From: Rutidosis leptorrhynchoides | Lineage: Eukaryota > Streptophyta > Magnoliopsida > Asterales > Asteraceae | DNA: 64,000 nucleotides | Assembly: GCF_046630445.1 (NCBI RefSeq) | Contig: NC_092338.1 | Span: forward strand, 207,721,501 to 207,785,500 | Direction of reading: 5' to 3' | Shown here: piece by piece, positions 61,401-64,000 of the stretch | Layout of the letters: each line of letters begins with the position of its first letter | How positions within the stretch are numbered: the first letter of the stretch is position 1 | Notes under the pieces: model-generated | What the model saw: the letters and a program-made list of their open reading frames with translations, nothing else | What the model was told of the DNA's origin: nothing | The model's database searches: none | Made by a program: the position numbers and the translations under genes

Positions 61401-63011
61401 AATATGAGGCAGCGTAGGTGGATTGAATTGTTGAATGATTACGACTTTGAGATTCGTTACCACCCGGGGAAGGCAAATGTGGTAGCCGATGCCTTGAGCA
61501 GGAAGGACAGAGAACCCATTCGAGTAAAATCTATGAATATAATGATTCATAATAACCTTACTACTCAAATAAAGGAGGCGCAACAAGGAGTTTTAAAAGA
61601 GAGAAATTTAAAGGATGAAATACTCAAAGGATCGGAGAAGCATCTTAATATTCGGGAAGACGGAACCCGGTATAGGGCTGAAAGGATTTGGGTACCAAAA
61701 TTTGGAGATATGAGAGAAATGGTACTTAGAGAAGCTCATAAAACCAGATACTCAATACATCCTGGAACGGGGAAGATGTACAAGGATCTCAGGAAATATT
61801 TTTGGTGGCCGGGTATGAAAGCCGATGTTGCTAAATACGTAGGAGAATGTTTGACGTGTTCTAAGGTCAAAGCTGAGCATCAGAAACCATCAGGTCTACT
61901 TCAACAATCCGAAATCCCAGAATGGAAATGGAAAAACATTACCATGGATTTCATCACTAAATTGCCAAGGACTGCAAGTGGTTTTGATACTATTTGGGTA
62001 ATAGTTGATCGTCTCACCAAATCATCACACTTCCTGCCAATAAGAGAAGATGACAAGATGTAGAAGTTAGCACGACTGTATTTGAAGGAAGTCGTATCCA
62101 GACATGGAATACCAATCTCTATTATCTCTGATAGGGATGGCAGATTTATTTCAAGATTCTGGCAGACATTACAGCAAGCATTAGGAACTCGTCTAGACAT
62201 GAGTACTGCCTATCATCCACAAACTGATGGGTAGAGCGAAAGGACGATACAAACGCTTGAAGACATGCTACGAGCATGTGTTATTGATTTCAGAAACAGT
62301 TGGGATCGACATCTACCGTTAGCAGAATTTTCCTACAATAACAGCTACCATTCAAGCATTGAGATGGCGCCGTTTGAAGCACTTTATGGTAGAAAGTGCA
62401 GGTCTCCGATTTTTTGGAGTGAAGTGGGGGATAGACAGATTACGGGTCCGGATATTATACAAGAAACTACCGAGAAGATCATCCAAATTCAACAACGGTT
62501 GAAAACCGCCCAAAGTCGACAAAAGAGCTACGCTGACATTAAAAGAAAAGATATAGAATTTGAAATTGGAGAGATGGTCATGCTTAAAGTTGCACCTTGG
62601 AAAGGCGTTGTTCGATTTGGTAAACGAGGGAAATTAAATCCAAGGTATATTGGACCATTCAAGATTATTGATCGTGTCGGACCAGTAGCTTACCGACTTG
62701 AGTTACCTCAACAACTCGCGGCTGTACATAACACTTTCCACGTCTCGAATTTGAAGAAATGTTTTGCTAAAGAAGATCTCACTATTCCGTTAGATGAAAT
62801 CCAAATCAACGAAAAACTTCAATTCATCGAAGAACCCGTCGAAATAATGGATCGTGAGGTTAAAAGACTTAAGCAAAACAAGATACCAATTGTTAAGGTT
62901 CGATGGAATGCTCGTAGAGGACCCGAGTTCACCTGGGAGCGTGAAGATCAGATGAAGAAGAAATACCCGCATCTATTTCTAGAAGATTCGTCAACACCTT
63001 CAACAGCTTAA
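58437..63011 (+). pseudogene. Element D gag-pol (Tekay/Del-type chromovirus), two stops in integrase
   Basis: One frame of 1,524 codons from ATG 58,437. Gag domain with an Asn-rich spacer; [12 protein letters not shown] (309-320) and CCHC knuckles including [14 protein letters not shown] (372-385). Protease DSGA (430-433), RT FIDD (764-767), RNase H YCDAS (Asp 913) and the integrase HHCC region. DDE core and a chromodomain-like tail ([19 protein letters not shown]). TAG at 62,061-62,063 (Glu in A) and TAG at 62,232-62,234 (Gln in A) interrupt integrase. The DDE glutamate itself is kept (SERT). Otherwise close to A's gag-pol. The RT/protease part should be translatable, but no complete integrase. 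Confidence 0.93.
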
Positions 63012-63046
63012 AATTTCGGGACGAAATTTATTTAACGGGTAGGTAC
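63012..63046 (+). other. Polypurine tract of element D
   Basis: TTTCGGGACGAAATTT and TTAACGGGTAGGTAC directly precede the LTR start. Confidence 0.85.
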
Positions 63047-64000
63047 TGTAGTGACCCGAACTTTTCCATGTTTATATATATTAATTGAGATTGATATTTA
63101 CATGATTAAATGTTTCCAACATGTTAAGCAATCAAACTTGTTAAGACTTGATTAATTGAAATATGTTTCATATAGACAATTGACCACCCAAGTTGACCGG
63201 TGATTCACGAACGTTAAAACTTGTAAAAACTATACGATGACATATATATGGTTATATATATAGTTAACATGTTTTTATTATAAGTATGTATCTCATTAGG
63301 TATTTTAACAATGATTTATATACATAAAAATGAGACTATTAATTTAAGAAACTCGAAAACGATATATATAACGATTATCGTTATAACAACGTCTTACTAG
63401 GTACATATGAATCATATTAAGATATTGATACACTTGGTTAATTATGTTAAATGATAAGTAAATATATTATTAAGTGTATTAACAATGAAATACATATGTA
63501 AAAATAAGACTACTAACTTAATGATTTCGAAACGAGACATATATGTAACGATTATCGTTGTAACGACATTTAACTGTATATACATCATACTGAGATATAT
63601 TATATATCATAATATCATGATAATATAAAAATTTAACATCTCATTTGTTATAATAAACAATGGGTTAACAACATTCAACAAGATCATTAACCTAAAGGTT
63701 TCAAAACAACATTTACATGTAACGACTAACGATGACTTAACGACTCAGTTAAAATGTATATACATGTAGTGTTTTAATATGTATTCATACACTTTTGAAA
63801 GACTTCAAGACACTTATCAAAATACTTCTACTTAACAAAAATGCTTACAATTACATCCTCGTTCAGTTTCATCAACAATTCTACTCGTATGCACCCGTAT
63901 TCGTACTCGTACAATACACAGCTTTTAGATGTATGTACTATTGGTATATACACTCCAATGATCAGCTCTTAGCAGCCCATGTGAGTCACCTAACACATGT
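63047..64000 (+). repeat. 3' LTR of element D, truncated by the window end
   Basis: First 954 bp of the LTR, almost identical to 53,026 onward. About 2.5 kb should continue beyond the window, followed by a TATAT-type target duplication and the rest of element C. Confidence 0.93.

Overview
The window is eudicot nuclear DNA, most likely from a member of the daisy family (Asteraceae). This is suggested by very AT-rich sequence, plant-type PBS and PPT signals, LTR styles, and an accessory retroelement ORF of a kind I associate with Asteraceae genomes. I found no ordinary host gene. Essentially the whole 64 kb can be explained as LTR retrotransposons inserted into one another. I name the elements E, M, J, K, F, G, I, H, B, A, L, C and D for reference.

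Left part (1-19,560). It opens inside the 3' half of Ty3-type element E (1-5,098, + strand, with a probable solo LTR at about 1,851-2,465). Next comes a truncated minus-strand LTR (M) abutting a plus-strand LTR (J). J is entered at 9,268 by a minus-strand, apparently non-autonomous element K, which carries a poly-glutamate accessory ORF. K is split by a 1.9-kb solo LTR (F) with a perfect 5-bp target duplication. A 43-bp relic of another LTR end follows. Then comes an Athila-like element G (gag, tRNA-type PBS and 5' LTR, minus strand) sitting in a further minus-strand LTR (I).

Right part (19,561-64,000). This is a deep stack. H (minus; 3' LTR and 3' internal) sits in I; B (plus) in H; A (complete, plus, TSD GTTAC) and L in B; C (Athila-like, plus) in L; and D (plus) in C. 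The right halves of H, B, L, C and D must lie beyond the window. A, B, D and L are Tekay/Del-type chromoviruses: CCHC gag, aspartic protease, RT with FIDD, RNase H, integrase and a C-terminal chromodomain-like tail. A and D are recent insertions, with LTR pairs about 0.5% different by eye. Both carry integrase-inactivating lesions.

The most interesting material is the extra coding and control content of the chromoviruses. A, B and D each carry an acidic ORF1 between the PBS and gag. B and D also carry an intact F-box protein gene downstream of ORF1, preceded by a splice-acceptor-like site. All three repeat the 16-nt polypurine-tract/LTR-junction motif about 140-155 bp upstream of gag. Across at least eight otherwise unrelated LTRs, the sequence just upstream of (or flanking) the TATA box holds a short iterated or palindromic motif that differs in each family. 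The 3' kilobase of the chromovirus LTRs is a conserved island with small stem-loops that keep pairing despite sequence change.
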